Source: Pedosphaera sp. (GTDB taxonomy: Bacteria; Verrucomicrobiota; Verrucomicrobiia; Limisphaerales; Pedosphaeraceae). From it: DNA of 36,298 bases. Positions within the stretch are counted from its first letter, which is position 1. Every line of letters begins with the position of its first letter. The stretch covers positions 1-36,298 of the forward strand of contig JAQGPC010000173.1 of the NCBI GenBank assembly GCA_028293285.1, read 5' to 3'. The translations under genes were made by a program, and so were the position numbers. Shown in pieces: positions 24,930 through 31,618 of this stretch. The notes under the pieces are model-generated. The model worked only from the letters and a program-made list of their open reading frames with translations, had not been told where the DNA came from and searched no databases.

Positions 24930-25952
24930 TTATTGGACCCACTTGACCGCGTCGGCAACGACCACGACGCCAGCAGTCACCCAGCAGGAGACTTTGATGG
25001 TATTGGCGCCAGCGTTCATGCCGTAACTACCCTGGTTGACCCATTGACCACCAGTGATGGTTTGATCCACGACTTCTGTGTGAGCACCCGCAGAGGTGGA
25101 GATGACGTACGGAGTTTCGGTGGAGCGGTTAGCACCTGCCGGATACCAGACATAGACCGTCCAAGTGCCGCCTGCGGGCAGGTTGGCGCTGAACGTAGCG
25201 GCATCACTGACGGCAGCGGCGGAGCGGAAGCGATAGTCGCCGCCATACTTATCTGCCGATGAAGTGCCGGTGGACCAATTGGCCGAGGTGCTGAAACCTG
25301 CGTTGGCATTGTCCACGATGATGGTGGTGCCGGGGGCGGGAGGATTGACCACATTCATCAACGTAGTCCAATTCCAGTTCGGGCCTGGATCGGTGTGACT
25401 GTTGCAAGTCGCATTGATGCCGAGGTTGGCATTGGCATAAGTGACCCATGCCGCACTCTGCTTGGCATTGTGACCAACAATATGGTTGCGATCCTTCGGG
25501 AAGCCGTAGTGATCGGCCAAGTGGCGTTGGAGCAAGCCGGAGGTGTTATACATGGCGGTGGTGTACCAGGCAGGATTGCTGGCGAAGCCTTCATGTTCCG
25601 TGCCGACACTGTGCGTATTCCAACAGAGCGCGTGCCAGGCATAGTACGCTTCGAGCACGCCTTGGCTGCATTCACCGGCTGGCGCATCGGAAGAACTATC
25701 CTTCACGCCATTCACATAATAGTGAACGCTGGCCTGGGTGCCGGATTGCTGGAAGTAGGAGATGGTGGAGAGGTAGTAACCTTCCATGTCATGGATGACG
25801 GCGAATTTGTGACCATTGCCGGAGGTATACCAATGACCAGAATAAACGGGACGCCAGATGGCGGGACCGTAATCAGCGCTTGCGTTTGCCATGGAGGCAA
25901 CGGAGAGGACACCTGCCCCGATTGCCAATGTTTTGCCGAGATGTAATTTCAT
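24930..25952 (-). CDS. Secreted N-acetylmuramoyl-L-alanine amidase-like protein with golvesin/Xly-type C-terminal domain, copy 1
   Basis: A 340-residue protein. Residues 1-26 are a Sec signal peptide (KTLAIGAGVLSVASMANASA). Residues about 45-195 match the Amidase_2/PGRP fold: FAVIHDMEGYY (His54), SVHYYVNG (His77), AWHALCWN, SVGTEHEG, IVGHNAKQS (His161) and HTDPGPNWNW (Asp188). By analogy with AmpD, His54, His161 and Asp188 are candidate zinc ligands, although the gap between the last two is longer than in AmpD and His186 could be used. Residues about 210-340 (IIVDNANAGFSTSANW ... VADAVKWVQ) match the golvesin/xanthan-lyase C-terminal beta-sandwich, probably carbohydrate-binding. The protein should act on peptidoglycan or related polymers outside the inner membrane. 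It has a closely related full copy at 27957-28979. Confidence 0.85.
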   Translation of the reverse strand: MKLHLGKTLAIGAGVLSVASMANASADYGPAIWRPVYSGHWYTSGNGHKFAVIHDMEGYYLSTISYFQQSGTQASVHYYVNGVKDSSSDAPAGECSQGVLEAYYAWHALCWNTHSVGTEHEGFASNPAWYTTAMYNTSGLLQRHLADHYGFPKDRNHIVGHNAKQSAAWVTYANANLGINATCNSHTDPGPNWNWTTLMNVVNPPAPGTTIIVDNANAGFSTSANWSTGTSSADKYGGDYRFRSAAAVSDAATFSANLPAGGTWTVYVWYPAGANRSTETPYVISTSAGAHTEVVDQTITGGQWVNQGSYGMNAGANTIKVSCWVTAGVVVVADAVKWVQ

Positions 25953-25985
25953 TTTTATCGCTTTATTTTAGTTTTTTAAGGGCAC

Positions 25986-26092
25986 TTCCGGGGAATGCCG
26001 GGACAGCACGATTGCCGCCGGCGCCCGAGTTTACTGCACTATCCGGCAACCGCCTTGGAGGAGCGGCTAACCAATTACTGCTAATGGTTTCG
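25986..26092 (-). ncRNA. Candidate cis-regulatory leader RNA, amidase-like copy 1
   Basis: On the minus strand this segment ends 33 nt before the start codon. Blocks shared in order with the leader at 29009-29109 are CGAAACC, GCAGT, GGTT followed by a hairpin (CCGC/GCGG here), AGTGCAGTAAACTCGGG, and CCGGCATTCCCCGGAA nearest the gene. CGGG and CCCG can pair across a variable insert. The coding regions are conserved too, but the spacers between these leader blocks differ in sequence and length. No known riboswitch class was recognised. It could instead be a protein-binding region or a remnant of the duplication. Confidence 0.42.
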
Positions 26093-26172
26093 ATTCAAAG
26101 GCAGGAGCGATAAGACAAAACAACAAACGCGCGAAGGATAACGTCCTTCTTCCGGCCTGTTACGGCACCAAA

Positions 26173-26203
26173 ATCCGGGTCCGACTGCTTCCAACTCCCG
26201 GAT
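26173..26203 (-). terminator. Possible terminator of the GspF-like gene
   Basis: ATCCGGG (26173-26179) and CCCGGAT (26197-26203) form a perfect 7-bp stem with a 17-nt loop. On the minus strand it is followed by TTTTGG. It lies 230 nt downstream of the GspF-like stop but also downstream of the predicted amidase promoter at 26301-26329, so it would fall inside the amidase leader; it could act as an attenuator in that transcript. Confidence 0.4.
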
Positions 26204-26300
26204 AAATTGTCTGACAAAGAAACTTATGGTTTTCTGACAGTGATACGACCACGTGCAAAGCGCAAAGGCCTTGCAAATTGTTAGATGGGCTATGACCTCA

Positions 26301-26329
26301 CTTATATAATAATGAAGGGCGGTGGTAAA
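26301..26329 (-). promoter_or_regulatory. Predicted sigma70-type promoter of amidase-like copy 1
   Basis: On the minus strand TTTACC (26329-26324) and TATAAG (26306-26301) are spaced by 17 bp. Transcription would start about 340 nt before the start codon, giving a long leader. The shared 14-bp site at 26331-26344 ends one base before the -35 box. Confidence 0.4.
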
Positions 26330-26330
26330 C

Positions 26331-26344
26331 TTACATATTCATGT
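26331..26344 (-). promoter_or_regulatory. Shared 14-bp upstream site (candidate operator)
   Basis: The minus strand reads ACATGAATATGTAA, identical to 29340-29327 upstream of the second amidase-like gene. The core ACAT-GAAT-ATGT is an inverted repeat. The surrounding sequence is not conserved, which makes a preserved binding site more likely than simple duplication. Confidence 0.45.
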
Positions 26345-26432
26345 AGTAAGGGTAGGCAGAATGAACACGTACACGTAATAATCAGCTTGGGAGCGTGTAT
26401 AACAGGCGCTACACCGAATTAAATCGAAGCAA

Positions 26433-27755
26433 TTATATGTTTCCGCTGTCGGTCGGGCCAAATCCGTTATTAATCAGATCGAGGATCGGCAGGAACATGG
26501 CAATGACGATGGAGCCAACCACTATGGCCAGCAAAACAATCATAATCGGCTCGAGCAGGGACATGAGTGCAGAGACGGAATTATCGACTTCGTCGTCATA
26601 ATTATCGGCGATCTTATTCAACATCTCGGGAAGCGCGCCGGTTTGTTCGCCAACATCGATCATGCCAACGACCATCACAGGAAATATTCCGGATTGGCGC
26701 AACGGTGCGGTAATGGTTTCGCCCTGCTTGACATTCTTATGAATTCCCTCAATGGCGCGGCTGAGAATGACGTTGCCCGCGGTTTCTTTGACGATGGTAA
26801 GCGCTTGCAGAATCGGCACGCCGCTAGTCGTGAGCGTCCCCAGCGTGCGTGTGAACCTGGCAATGGCAAGTTTGCAGAGGAGCGGGCCGAAAATGGGCAG
26901 GCGAAGTTTCAAACGATCAAAGCAGGTACGGCCAGCCCGGGTGCGAATGGTGAACGCCAAAATAATGGCGAACGTCGTGATGACTGCCGCAACAGGAAGG
27001 AAATGAGATTTGACGCCTTCACTAATGCCAAGCACCAAGCGCGTGAAGGCAGGCAAGGGTCTCCCATTCATCATGCTCGCGAACACTTCCTTGAATTTTG
27101 GAACCACGAATATAAGCATTACCGCCATCACGCCACTGGCAACGATGATCACCGCGACGGGGTAAAACAATGCGGCGATTACTTTCCCTTTTATCTTCTC
27201 GGTTTTTTCCATGAATTCGGAAAGTCGTTTCAGGCTGATCTCCAGCGCGCCACCGAGTTCGCCGGCTTTGACCATGCTGAGATAAAGCGGGTTGAAGGTG
27301 CGCGGATGTTGGGCCAAAGCTTCGCTAAAAGTGCTGCCGCCTTCAATGGAAGCTCCAATTTCGCCGATAAGGGATTTCAGGCTGGGATTGTTTTCCTGTT
27401 CTTCAAGGAGTCGCAGGCAACGCAGCAACGGCATACCCGCATCCAATGCCGTGGAAAGCTGGCGCGTGAAGACGCACAAATGTTTTGTTTTTATGCGAGC
27501 GGGAAAAATTTGTAATCGCATTCTCGGACGCAGGGCAGCTTTCATCCTTGCCGGATTCGAAGTCAGACCAAGGCGGTTGGCATGACGTTGAGTGCGATCC
27601 GCCGGAGTCAACGGTTTGGTGACTTCCGTGACGCGAGTGGGATAGAAGCCCATCTCTTTGATGCGTTGAATGGCTGCGGATTGATCAGCGACCTGAATGG
27701 TGCCCTTGGTTTCCTTGCCCTGCTGATCCACCGCTGTATAGGTGAAGGTACTCAT
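26433..27755 (-). CDS. Type II secretion / type IV pilus inner-membrane platform protein (GspF/PilC family)
   Basis: 440 residues from ATG 27755; a GGAG box 6 nt before it supports this start over the in-frame ATG at 27761. The N-terminus (TFTYTAVDQQGKETKGTIQV) is the small soluble domain that precedes the repeats. Two T2SSF domains follow (roughly residues 100-225 and 300-425), each a helical bundle ending in membrane segments (VIAALFYPVAVIIVASGVMAVM, and the C-terminal IMIVLLAIVVGSIVIAMFLPI). Family blocks ARQLSTALDAGMPLLRCL and TSGVPILQALTIV are intact. In secretion systems it joins the cytosolic ATPase to the pseudopilus. No GspE, GspG or pilin gene is nearby, so it is an orphan here. It is insulated by the terminator at 27866-27907 upstream. 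Confidence 0.9.
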   Translation of the reverse strand: MSTFTYTAVDQQGKETKGTIQVADQSAAIQRIKEMGFYPTRVTEVTKPLTPADRTQRHANRLGLTSNPARMKAALRPRMRLQIFPARIKTKHLCVFTRQLSTALDAGMPLLRCLRLLEEQENNPSLKSLIGEIGASIEGGSTFSEALAQHPRTFNPLYLSMVKAGELGGALEISLKRLSEFMEKTEKIKGKVIAALFYPVAVIIVASGVMAVMLIFVVPKFKEVFASMMNGRPLPAFTRLVLGISEGVKSHFLPVAAVITTFAIILAFTIRTRAGRTCFDRLKLRLPIFGPLLCKLAIARFTRTLGTLTTSGVPILQALTIVKETAGNVILSRAIEGIHKNVKQGETITAPLRQSGIFPVMVVGMIDVGEQTGALPEMLNKIADNYDDEVDNSVSALMSLLEPIMIVLLAIVVGSIVIAMFLPILDLINNGFGPTDSGNI

Positions 27756-27761
27756 AAACAA

Positions 27762-27769
27762 CTCCTTGG
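27762..27769 (-). promoter_or_regulatory. Shine-Dalgarno deciding the start of the GspF-like gene
   Basis: AAGGAG lies 6 nt before ATG 27755 on the minus strand. It favours that start over the ATG two codons upstream, which would overlap the box region. Confidence 0.6.
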
Positions 27770-27865
27770 TTATATCAGTTATGCTTCTCTGGCGTTGAAG
27801 TGACGATAATGTTCCAATTGGCGGCTTGCAAGTACTTTTACGACTGACTCAATTTAAAAACAAAA

Positions 27866-27907
27866 AATCCGGACAGTGTCGCTCTGGTGAGCTTCGCTGT
27901 CCGGATT
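27866..27907 (-). terminator. Rho-independent terminator of amidase-like copy 2
   Basis: AATCCGGACAG (27866-27876) and CTGTCCGGATT (27897-27907) form a perfect 11-bp stem with an inner GCTC/GAGC stem; on the minus strand a run of T (TTTTTTGTTTTT, overlapping the stem end) follows. It starts 50 nt after the stop at 27957 and separates the amidase-like gene from the GspF-like gene. Confidence 0.87.
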
Positions 27908-27956
27908 CTGATATTAACTTCTTAGCAGCGGAAATGATCCCGTGCTTATTGATTGA

Positions 27957-28979
27957 TTACTGGACCCACTTGACGGCGTCCGCAACGACGATGACACCGG
28001 TCGTGACCCAGCAGGAGACTTTGATGGTATTGGCACCTGAGTTCATGCCGTGAGCACCCAAGCTGACCCATTTGCCGCCATTGATTGTCTGATTCACGAT
28101 TGTGGTGCTTGTGCCAGCCGAGGTGGAGATGATGTATGGAGTCTCCGTGGAACGATTGGAGCCTTCCGGATACCAGGCATAAGCCGTCCAAGTGCCGCCT
28201 GCAGGCAGGTTGGCGCTGAAGGTGGCTTGATCACTGACAGCCGTCGCCGAACGCCAGCGATAATCGGCGCCATAAGAATTGGCGGAGGAAGTGCCCGTGG
28301 CCCAGTTGGCCGAGGTGCTGAAACCCGCGTTGGCATTGTCCACGATGATGGTGGTGCCAGCGGGAGGAGGATTAACCACGTTCATCAACGCAGTCCAATT
28401 CCAGTTCGGACCGGGGTCGGTATGGGAGTTGCAAGTGGGATTGATGCCGAGGTTAGGGCCAGCCCAGGAAACCCAGGCGGAACTCTGTTTGGCATTGTGT
28501 CCAACGATGTGATTGCGGTCTTTGGCAATTCCGAACTTGTCGCACATATGGCGTTGAACCAAGCCAGAAGTGTTATACATCGCCGTGGTAAACCAGGCGG
28601 GATTGCTGACAAAACCTTCATGCTCAGTACCGACGGAATAGGTGTTCCAACACAGGGCATGCCAGGCATAATTGGCTTCGAGCACCATCTGGGTTATTTC
28701 TCCAGCAGGATAATCACTGGCATTGTCCTTCAGGCCGTTCACGCAATAGTGAATACTGACCTGGGTGCCGGATTGCTGGAGGTAGGAGATAGTTGAGGCG
28801 TAGTAACCTTCCATGTCATGGATGACACAGAACCTATGACCATTGCCGGAAGTGTACCAGTGGCCGGAATAGGCTGGTCGCCAAATGGCCGGACCGTAGT
28901 CAGCGCTGGCATATGCGGCGGAGGCTGCGGCGAGAATACCGAGACTCAAAGCCGTGGATTTAACGAATCTGCTTTTCAT
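27957..28979 (-). CDS. Secreted N-acetylmuramoyl-L-alanine amidase-like protein with golvesin/Xly-type C-terminal domain, copy 2
   Basis: 340 residues from ATG 28979 (MKSRFVKSTALSLGILAAAS); an AAGGAAA box just upstream supports it over the in-frame ATG at 29123, which would put 48 residues before the signal peptide. Signal peptide about 1-26. The amidase part has FCVIHDMEGYY, SIHYCVNG, SVGTEHEG, IVGHNAKQS and HTDPGPNWNW at the same positions as copy 1, so the candidate ligands (His54, His161, Asp188) are kept. The C-terminal beta-sandwich ends VADAVKWVQ. The two proteins have equal length with no gaps and differ mainly in the signal peptide, around residues 85-100 (ASDYPAGEITQMV) and 140-155. 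This suggests an old but constrained duplication. Predicted function is cleavage of, or binding to, peptidoglycan-like material. Confidence 0.86.
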   Translation of the reverse strand: MKSRFVKSTALSLGILAAASAAYASADYGPAIWRPAYSGHWYTSGNGHRFCVIHDMEGYYASTISYLQQSGTQVSIHYCVNGLKDNASDYPAGEITQMVLEANYAWHALCWNTYSVGTEHEGFVSNPAWFTTAMYNTSGLVQRHMCDKFGIAKDRNHIVGHNAKQSSAWVSWAGPNLGINPTCNSHTDPGPNWNWTALMNVVNPPPAGTTIIVDNANAGFSTSANWATGTSSANSYGADYRWRSATAVSDQATFSANLPAGGTWTAYAWYPEGSNRSTETPYIISTSAGTSTTIVNQTINGGKWVSLGAHGMNSGANTIKVSCWVTTGVIVVADAVKWVQ

Positions 28980-29008
28980 TTGTTTCCTTTTGGTTTTTAG
29001 GTTGGAGT

Positions 29009-29109
29009 TTCCGGGCAATACCGGTGCAGTAAGACTGCGATACCCGGATTTTATTGGACTGCCTTGGTCGCCACATGCAACAGCGACGACCAAACTGCCT
29101 GCGGTTTCG
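29009..29109 (-). ncRNA. Candidate cis-regulatory leader RNA, amidase-like copy 2
   Basis: It ends 29 nt before the start codon. On the minus strand the order is CGAAACC, GGCAGT, a hairpin with TTGGTCG/CGACCAA arms (29093-29087 and 29070-29064), CAGTCCAATAAAATCCGGG, a small GCAGT/ACTGC hairpin, and CCGGTATTGCCCGGAA. CCGGG and CCCGG can pair around the small hairpin. The block order equals that of the leader of copy 1 while stem sequences differ, which is what a structured RNA under selection would show. The inner small hairpin is clear only in this copy. Confidence 0.42.
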
Positions 29110-29276
29110 GTTGGGGAAGGCACAACCCGTGTGACAGAGGTAGTGACTGAATTCCGCTCCCGGCCTTTCCCAAAAACAACTTTTTAAGGTTTGAGCGAGA
29201 GCCGAGTTACTTCTTTTCTTTACAGGTAACAGATACCACAGGCTCTTTGTGGGTTTCTAATGGGTTAGGTGAATCA

Positions 29277-29305
29277 TTTATAGAGTATATAAGTATGTTG
29301 GTCAA
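29277..29305 (-). promoter_or_regulatory. Predicted sigma70-type promoter of amidase-like copy 2
   Basis: On the minus strand TTGACC (29305-29300) and TATAAA (29282-29277) are spaced by exactly 17 bp, each matching five of six consensus bases. The implied leader is about 290 nt long and contains the conserved segment 29009-29109. Confidence 0.5.
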
Positions 29306-29326
29306 AATTAATAGGTAAAGGGACAA

Positions 29327-29340
29327 TTACATATTCATGT
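29327..29340 (-). promoter_or_regulatory. Shared 14-bp upstream site (candidate operator), second copy
   Basis: Minus strand ACATGAATATGTAA, identical to the site at 26344-26331. It lies 21 bp upstream of the predicted -35 box, compared with 1 bp at the first gene. Core ACAT-GAAT-ATGT is an inverted repeat. Confidence 0.45.
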
Positions 29341-29401
29341 GGTTGAACGTTAATATATATAGGTTTCAGAGCTTGCTGGCCTACAGAAACATACAAAATA
29401 A

Positions 29402-29443
29402 AATCCGGACAGCGTTGCTCAAGCGAGCTTCGCTGTTCGGATT
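29402..29443 (-). terminator. Rho-independent terminator after the truncated third amidase-like copy
   Basis: AATCCGGACAGCG (29402-29414) and CGCTGTTCGGATT (29431-29443) pair over 13 bp with one G-T pair; an inner GCTC/GAGC-like stem is kept. A T-rich run follows on the minus strand. It begins 50 nt after the stop at 29493, the same distance as in the two full copies. Confidence 0.8.
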
Positions 29444-29492
29444 CTGATATTAACTTCTTAGCAGCGGAAATGATCCCGTGCTTATTGATTAA

Positions 29493-29633
29493 TTACTGGA
29501 TCCACTTGACGGCGTCGACCACGACAATGACGCCAGCCGTGACCCAGCAGGAGACTTTGATGGTATTAGCACCTGAGTTCATGCCGTGAGCACCCAAGTT
29601 GACCCACTTACCGCCATTGATTGTGATTGCACG
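29493..29633 (-). pseudogene. Truncated third amidase-like copy (last ~45 codons of the golvesin/Xly-type domain)
   Basis: The segment encodes TINGGKWVNLGAHGMNSG and ends VDAVKWIQ, matching the C-terminus of copy 2. DNA similarity with the 3' region of copy 2 runs from the terminator (29402 versus 27866) to about 29624, perhaps 29633 with small gaps, and then stops. Nothing upstream resembles the rest of the gene; instead the stop of a response-regulator gene lies at 29656. So a deletion or insertion has removed the signal peptide and amidase domain. Any read-through product would have an unrelated N-terminus. It is best seen as a relic of a third duplicate. Confidence 0.8.
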
Positions 29634-29655
29634 TAATGGCGTAGGCGACCGCCAG

Positions 29656-30201
29656 TTAAGAAGATGGAGGCGGTTCAAAGTCCGGCCAATCCGGCTTGAT
29701 GTAAAAGAAGGAAGCGCCACGTGTGTCGGCCGAAGGTTTGCCGGGATTAGTGATGGGCGCGGAGAAATCAGTGATGAGGCCGTGCGACACCCAGAAGGTG
29801 TTCATGTCGCGCAATGTCCGAGCAAATTCATCCGGGCTGGCGGTTTTGTTGATGAAAGAGTTGGCGCCCAGACGATATAATTCAGAGATATCCTTGCCAT
29901 CGCGCGAGCCGGTGAGAACCACGATGAGCAATTTTTTAAACTCGGGTTGTTCGCGAATCCATTTGACCAGTGCCTTGCCCGGTATGGCGGGAAGGGTCAA
30001 ATCCACAAACACGCAGGAAGGAAAAGGAAACAGGTCGCGGTTGCGATAAGGACCGGTGCCGTAAAGATAATGGAGCGCCGCGGGAAAATCGGGCACAAGA
30101 TGGAGCGCCGCGTGCGGAAAAATCTTCAGCGTCGCCTGCTTGAACAGCAAGTAGTCTTCCGTGCTATCTTCGACGAGTAATATGGTGGGCTGATTCGGCA
30201 T
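29656..30201 (-). CDS. Single-domain response regulator (CheY/Rcp1-like), first of three
   Basis: A 181-residue protein. The receiver domain fills residues 5-145: acidic pocket Glu11-Asp12 (ILLVEDS), phospho-acceptor Asp67 (VFVDLTLP), Thr97 (VVLTGS) and Lys119 (FINK). All residues required for phosphorylation are present. The helix-rich insertion (YGTGPYRNRDLFPFPS) before the Asp strand is typical of the Rcp1-like group that pairs with phytochrome-type or hybrid histidine kinases. No output domain follows, only a 35-residue tail. It probably works through protein contacts. No kinase gene is in the window. It lies next to two paralogues on the same strand; the intergenic gaps (125 and 92 nt) leave room for separate promoters. 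Confidence 0.9.
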   Translation of the reverse strand: MPNQPTILLVEDSTEDYLLFKQATLKIFPHAALHLVPDFPAALHYLYGTGPYRNRDLFPFPSCVFVDLTLPAIPGKALVKWIREQPEFKKLLIVVLTGSRDGKDISELYRLGANSFINKTASPDEFARTLRDMNTFWVSHGLITDFSAPITNPGKPSADTRGASFFYIKPDWPDFEPPPSS

Positions 30202-30325
30202 AGAAACATGGACTGCCTTTCGGTAATGTAGTTATCAGGTTCAAAGATAACGTGCGTAAAACGGGTCCAGCTTTTTCAGTTCCAATTAGCATTAATTCCT
30301 CAATAAATCAGGTTCCTTCCAGAGG

Positions 30326-30898
30326 TTAAAGATTGGAGGGTTGCAAGCCTGCCAGATTAAGTGATTTCTGCGCGATGGCCAAAAGACTTTCAGCAAGGGG
30401 AACCATGCGATTACGGGATGAATCCTCTTCATTCGGCTGCTGTGGTTCATCCGAACGCGGGCCTTGCACTTGCAGGTTCAGGCTGAGCCAATATTTTGCA
30501 GTCGTGCCCAGCAAATTATCGCGGTCCTCGCCGGTGGAAGGTTTAATCAAATAAGCATTGGCGCCGAGCCGATAGGCATTGTTCAGATCAAATTCCATGC
30601 GGGAGCCGCTTAACACCACTACGGGCAGTGCAAGCATAGAATGCTGTTTACGAATCCATTGGAGCACGCCGAAGCCGGTAATGACGGGCAGGGAAAGATC
30701 CAAAAAGATGAGGGCGGGAAAAGGATGTTTTCTGCGGTCGGAATATTTTCCCTTGCCATCCAGATAGGCAATGGCTTCGTCACCATCGGAAACCACCTGA
30801 AGAACATTCTGCAGGCCGATCTTCTTCATCGCCTGCTGCATGAAGAGTACGTCGCCGTCATTGTCTTCCACATAAAGAATGGTTTGAGATGATTCCAT
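30326..30898 (-). CDS. Single-domain response regulator (CheY/Rcp1-like), second of three
   Basis: A 190-residue protein. The receiver residues are Glu11-Asp12 (ILYVEDN), Asp67 (IFLDLSLP), Ser97 (VVLSGS) and Lys119 (LIKPS), all functional types. The same insertion before the phospho-acceptor strand (GKGKYSDRRKHPFPA) occurs as in the first and third proteins. After the receiver comes a 50-residue tail with a Glu/Asp/Gln-rich linker (RSDEPQQPNEEDSS) and a short helix, with no DNA-binding domain. Likely a phosphorelay intermediate or protein-protein switch. Its partner kinase is not in view. Confidence 0.9.
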   Translation of the reverse strand: MESSQTILYVEDNDGDVLFMQQAMKKIGLQNVLQVVSDGDEAIAYLDGKGKYSDRRKHPFPALIFLDLSLPVITGFGVLQWIRKQHSMLALPVVVLSGSRMEFDLNNAYRLGANAYLIKPSTGEDRDNLLGTTAKYWLSLNLQVQGPRSDEPQQPNEEDSSRNRMVPLAESLLAIAQKSLNLAGLQPSNL

Positions 30899-30989
30899 AT
30901 CGCGTTAAGTAGCAAAAACAGCCACTGCTTTTGTGTCAAGCATAGACATGAAAAATTCAGGTCATTCCGGAAATTCTTTTGGTGGTAAA

Positions 30990-31475
30990 TTAATTTTGCC
31001 CATTTGTTCTGGGAGCGGGGGGAAGCTTTTCCAACCCTACGGGAACTTTGCCGACGGTGACATTCATTTTAAGCCAGAAATCGATCATTTGCCGGACTTG
31101 CTGTTCGAATTCCTGCGCATCAGTTGATTTGAGAATATAAGAGTTTGCCCCGACCGAGTAGGCCAGCTCCAAATCCGAAGGCAGTTCCCAAGCCGTAAAG
31201 ATGACAATCGGGATTCGGGCAAGTGGCGGGCAGGAGCGAATCCATTTAACAAGGTCGAATGCGGAAAGGCCCACCAGATTGGTTTCAAGAATAATCAGGC
31301 TGGGCAGCGGAAACAGGATGCGGTCGTTGTATTTATCCGTGCCGGCAAGATACGCCATGGCTTCCGGGCCGCTGGAAACAACCTGCAAGTGCGGTCCGAA
31401 ACCGTATCGCTCGAAAGCGCGGTGAATTAAAAGCGCATCTGAATTCTTTTGATCTACGTATAGAACAAACCTCAT
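30990..31475 (-). CDS. Receiver-domain protein with Asp-to-Glu change at the phospho-acceptor site, third of three
   Basis: Start taken at ATG 31475 (MRFVLYVDQKN), which has a purine-rich AAGGAAGG box before it and aligns with the paralogue starts; the in-frame ATG at 31526 adds an odd basic leader. The protein has 161 residues. Aligned to the two neighbours, the acidic pair is Asp8-Gln9 in place of Glu-Asp, and the phospho-acceptor position is Glu64 (LIILETNLVG). Thr94 and Lys116 are kept. A Glu there usually cannot be phosphorylated by a kinase and may mimic the active state. It may be a pseudo-receiver, a constitutively active form or one regulated otherwise. It is divergent from the sigma-factor gene, sharing a 143-bp gap. 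Confidence 0.87.
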   Translation of the reverse strand: MRFVLYVDQKNSDALLIHRAFERYGFGPHLQVVSSGPEAMAYLAGTDKYNDRILFPLPSLIILETNLVGLSAFDLVKWIRSCPPLARIPIVIFTAWELPSDLELAYSVGANSYILKSTDAQEFEQQVRQMIDFWLKMNVTVGKVPVGLEKLPPAPRTNGQN

Positions 31476-31618
31476 AACCCTTACCCTTCCTTTAGCTTCC
31501 ATCACTCGAAAGGGGAAGGTTGTCAAGTTTCACTAAGAATTTTATGAGGCAAAAAGCCCAATTTAATTGAGTAAGAAAAGAATGTCCCTTTTTGATTCCA
31601 GCGGACATTTATAGATGA

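Noticed and set aside
26643..27515. Plus-strand open frame opposite the GspF-like gene
   Set aside because: No recognisable domain; the minus strand encodes a canonical GspF/PilC protein.
28050..28796. Plus-strand open frame opposite amidase-like copy 2
   Set aside because: Low-complexity Gly/Arg/Ile pattern mirrors the conserved gene on the other strand.
25986..29109. The amidase leaders as a known c-di-GMP-I riboswitch
   Set aside because: The GEMM core blocks, such as the GCAAAGCC-type segment, were not found, so the match was judged superficial.
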